From assembly GCA_015063655.1 (NCBI GenBank), contig SVTU01000075.1, forward strand, positions 1-7,005: 7,005 bases of DNA. The letters run 5' to 3'. Shown piece by piece: positions 5,572 through 7,005 of the stretch (position 1 is its first letter; each line of letters begins with the position of its first letter). The notes below the pieces were generated by a model. That model saw only the letters and a list, made by a program, of their open reading frames with translations, did no database searches and had not been told where the DNA came from. The position numbers and the translations under genes were made by a program. The stretch comes from Oscillospiraceae bacterium. Lineage in GTDB: Bacteria > Bacillota > Clostridia > Oscillospirales > CAG-272.

Positions 5572-6585
5572 TTAATTGTTATCCTCGTTCTTTTGCGTTG
5601 CGAGCGGATTTTGCTCCATAGCCTGTTGCATGCCCGCATCGCTTACGTGGGTATAGATCTGCGTGGTGTTCAGCTGCTCGTGCCCGAGAATATCCTTCAG
5701 GATACGTACGTCCACATTGCCCGTTTGATACATCAGCGTGGCGGCGGTGTGGCGGAGCTTATGCACCGAATAGTGCTTAGATTCGAGGCCTGCCATATCC
5801 AGATATTTGTAAACCATCCACTGAACGGTTTTGACGCTGATGCGCTGCAGTCGGTTGCTCAAAAACAGCGCACGGCAGTCCGCGCGGGCGTATTTCTCAC
5901 CCAATCTCTCGTTGACGTAGGCGGCCAGCGCCTCTCGGCAGGCGGTGTTCAGATAGACGATGCGCTGCTTGTTGCCCTTTCCCGTGACGGTGAGGGAGCG
6001 AAGCTCACGGTCGATATCGTTGAGGTTGATGCCCACAAGCTCGGATACACGCATGCCGCAGTTGAGGAAGAGCGTGATGATGGCGTAGTCACGGAGCTTG
6101 GTATTGGATTCCTTGTCGTTTTTGACCGCCTCCAAAAGGGTGATGCTTTCCTCAAGGCTCAAAAATTTCGGCAGTGCCTGCTTGCGCTTGGGGGATTCGA
6201 TGTTGATGGCGGGGTTTTCCTCCAGCATAAACCGCTTGACGGTCAGATACTTAAAAAAGCCCTTAATGGCGGAGAGCTTGCGGGACTTAGCCGCCGCCAT
6301 GTTGCCCCGCACGTTGTCGGCGTACATGATAAATTCGTAAATATCCTCGGTGGTGATGTTCTTGATGTAATCGAGGTCGATCTGTCTCAGATCAAGCTGC
6401 TCAAACTCCTCGGATTGCATATCGATATGTCGCTCACGGGCGAGCAGGTAGCGGAAAAAGGTGCGCAGGTCGAGCAGATACTCCGAAACCGTCTTTTCAG
6501 AGCAGTTCTGAATGGCGCTTTTGTAGGAAGCGAATTCACGGACAAGCGGGGGGAGTGTATCCGTTTCGATGGCATAGGTGGGCAT
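5572..6585 (-). CDS. Tyrosine recombinase, XerC/XerD-like, 337 aa
   Basis: This is a site-specific recombinase that cuts and rejoins DNA through a covalent phosphotyrosine link. The N-terminal core-binding (SAM-like) domain covers about residues 12-120 and the catalytic domain about 138-320. All catalytic residues are present: R179 in GMRVSELVGIN, K203 in TGKGNKQR, H275 and R278 in HKLRH, H302 in LGHEQLNTTQIYTH, and the nucleophile Y311. XerC/XerD proteins are usually near 300 residues; here about 35 extra residues lie mainly in the N-terminal domain, including an acidic stretch around 51-75. Start ATG 6585 has AAAGGAG (6594-6600) 8 nt upstream. It stands alone on its strand, converging with the ferritin-like gene. 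The absence of an excisionase, att-like repeats or phage genes nearby favours a housekeeping Xer-type role such as chromosome dimer resolution, but an integrase of an unseen element cannot be excluded. No convincing promoter was found for it. Confidence 0.93.
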   Translation of the reverse strand: MPTYAIETDTLPPLVREFASYKSAIQNCSEKTVSEYLLDLRTFFRYLLARERHIDMQSEEFEQLDLRQIDLDYIKNITTEDIYEFIMYADNVRGNMAAAKSRKLSAIKGFFKYLTVKRFMLEENPAINIESPKRKQALPKFLSLEESITLLEAVKNDKESNTKLRDYAIITLFLNCGMRVSELVGINLNDIDRELRSLTVTGKGNKQRIVYLNTACREALAAYVNERLGEKYARADCRALFLSNRLQRISVKTVQWMVYKYLDMAGLESKHYSVHKLRHTAATLMYQTGNVDVRILKDILGHEQLNTTQIYTHVSDAGMQQAMEQNPLATQKNEDNN

Positions 6586-6657
6586 ATGACTTTCTCCTTT
6601 TCGTCAGTAGGATAGGCGTTCATTTTTTGCGAAACTGTAAACTTTCACGGTAACGAC

Positions 6658-6686
6658 TTGCAAAGCACGTAAAAATCATATATAAT
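6658..6686 (+). promoter_or_regulatory. Sigma-A promoter of the membrane-protein gene
   Basis: TTGCAA (6658-6663) is followed after exactly 17 nt by TATAAT (6681-6686). Transcription should start near 6693, leaving a leader of about 50 nt before ATG 6745. A 6-bp inverted repeat, CACGTT (6692-6697) and AACGTG (6714-6719), lies at the start of that leader and could form a small hairpin. Confidence 0.85.
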
Positions 6687-6744
6687 AGAGGCACGTTAAG
6701 ACGGTAGCGGGAGAACGTGTTGCTGTCGTGATTGCGGAGGGATT

Positions 6745-7005
6745 ATGAAAAGCTTATTTTCCGAATATTCGTATAAGGGTATGGCGAAGATGTTTATCAA
6801 TCAGTTTGCCATTTCCGTTTTCGGTGCGGGACTTGCCATGGCGACCACAGCGGCGGGCAATACCGTGCTGACGGTGGCGGTGAGCGGCTTTGCCATTCTG
6901 TTTTATCTGTTTTTGATCTACGTGATGACCTGGGAGCTGGGAGCGGCCGACCGTTTGGCGGTCGATCTTGGCAAGAAGCAGGCTCGTCCGCATCTCGGCC
7001 TTGTG
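6745..7005 (+). CDS. Small integral membrane protein (N-terminal part, cut by window edge)
   Basis: The first 87 residues are in the window. A short N-terminal segment (MKSLFSEYSYKGMAKM) is followed by two hydrophobic helices at about residues 17-37 and 40-62, separated by a short polar turn (AAGNT). A charged cytoplasmic-looking stretch follows (WELGAADRLAVDLGKKQARP, 63-82) and leads into what seems to be another hydrophobic segment at the edge. No catalytic motif or named domain is seen. The ATG at 6745 has GGAGG (6736-6740) only 4 nt away, a short spacing, but it is the first ATG after the promoter. It is transcribed divergently from the recombinase. Function unknown; a multi-spanning membrane protein is all the sequence supports. 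Confidence 0.8.
   Translation, partial: MKSLFSEYSYKGMAKMFINQFAISVFGAGLAMATTAAGNTVLTVAVSGFAILFYLFLIYVMTWELGAADRLAVDLGKKQARPHLGLV

Noticed and set aside
5572..6585. Recombinase as the marker of an integrated mobile element
   Set aside because: No attachment-site repeats, tRNA, excisionase, phage or conjugation genes are visible, and the neighbours look chromosomal. An element extending beyond the window cannot be ruled out.
5551..6615. 354-codon open frame on the plus strand opposite the recombinase
   Set aside because: The minus-strand frame has every tyrosine recombinase catalytic residue. The plus-strand frame is its shadow and begins within the terminator.
1..7005. CRISPR arrays, tRNA/rRNA genes, insertion sequences
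   Set aside because: No regularly spaced repeats, no cloverleaf with anticodon and T-loop motifs, and no transposase frame were found on either strand.

Overview
The window looks like chromosomal DNA of a low-to-mid GC Firmicute, most likely an anaerobic member of the class Clostridia. The reasons are strong AAGGAGG-type ribosome binding sites, near-consensus sigma-A promoters with 17-nt spacers, a heterodimeric ABC exporter whose first half has the degenerate ATP site familiar from the TM287/TM288 family, and a pyruvate kinase without the extra C-terminal PEP-utiliser domain. The assignment is an inference from style, not from a marker gene.

Left block (1-3853, minus strand). A consensus promoter (TTGACA-17-TATAAT) drives pyruvate kinase (pyk). 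It is followed 29 nt later by an ABC exporter half-transporter with a degenerate catalytic site. This in turn overlaps by 11 nt the start of a second half-transporter that runs off the left edge. No terminator is visible between the three, so pyk and the exporter pair appear to form one operon.

Central intergenic region (3854-4249). This is the richest non-coding stretch. It holds a small palindrome beside the pyk -35 box, an orphan terminator-like hairpin, two divergent extended -10 promoters separated by an imperfect direct repeat, and a roughly 140-nt leader ahead of the next gene. The leader folds on paper into a long interrupted stem enclosing a 13-bp hairpin. It also carries a possible 12-codon leader ORF whose stop overlaps the GTG start of the main gene. 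I regard this leader as a candidate undescribed regulatory RNA, or else a small hairpin-forming inserted element.

Right block (4250-7005). A plus-strand gene encodes a 424-residue protein with a ferritin-like di-iron signature: three helix pairs, each with an acidic residue exactly 30 residues before an [E/D]xxH motif. I cannot name it. It converges on a XerC/XerD-like tyrosine recombinase (minus strand), and the two share a very strong hairpin with a ten-base A/T run. Upstream of the recombinase a divergent near-consensus promoter drives a small membrane protein cut by the right edge.

No tRNA, rRNA, CRISPR array, insertion sequence or replication origin is visible. The recombinase is the only gene of a kind often linked to mobility, and it looks like a housekeeping Xer-type protein. 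The most interesting unit is the unknown ferritin-like protein with its repeat-bearing promoter and structured leader.
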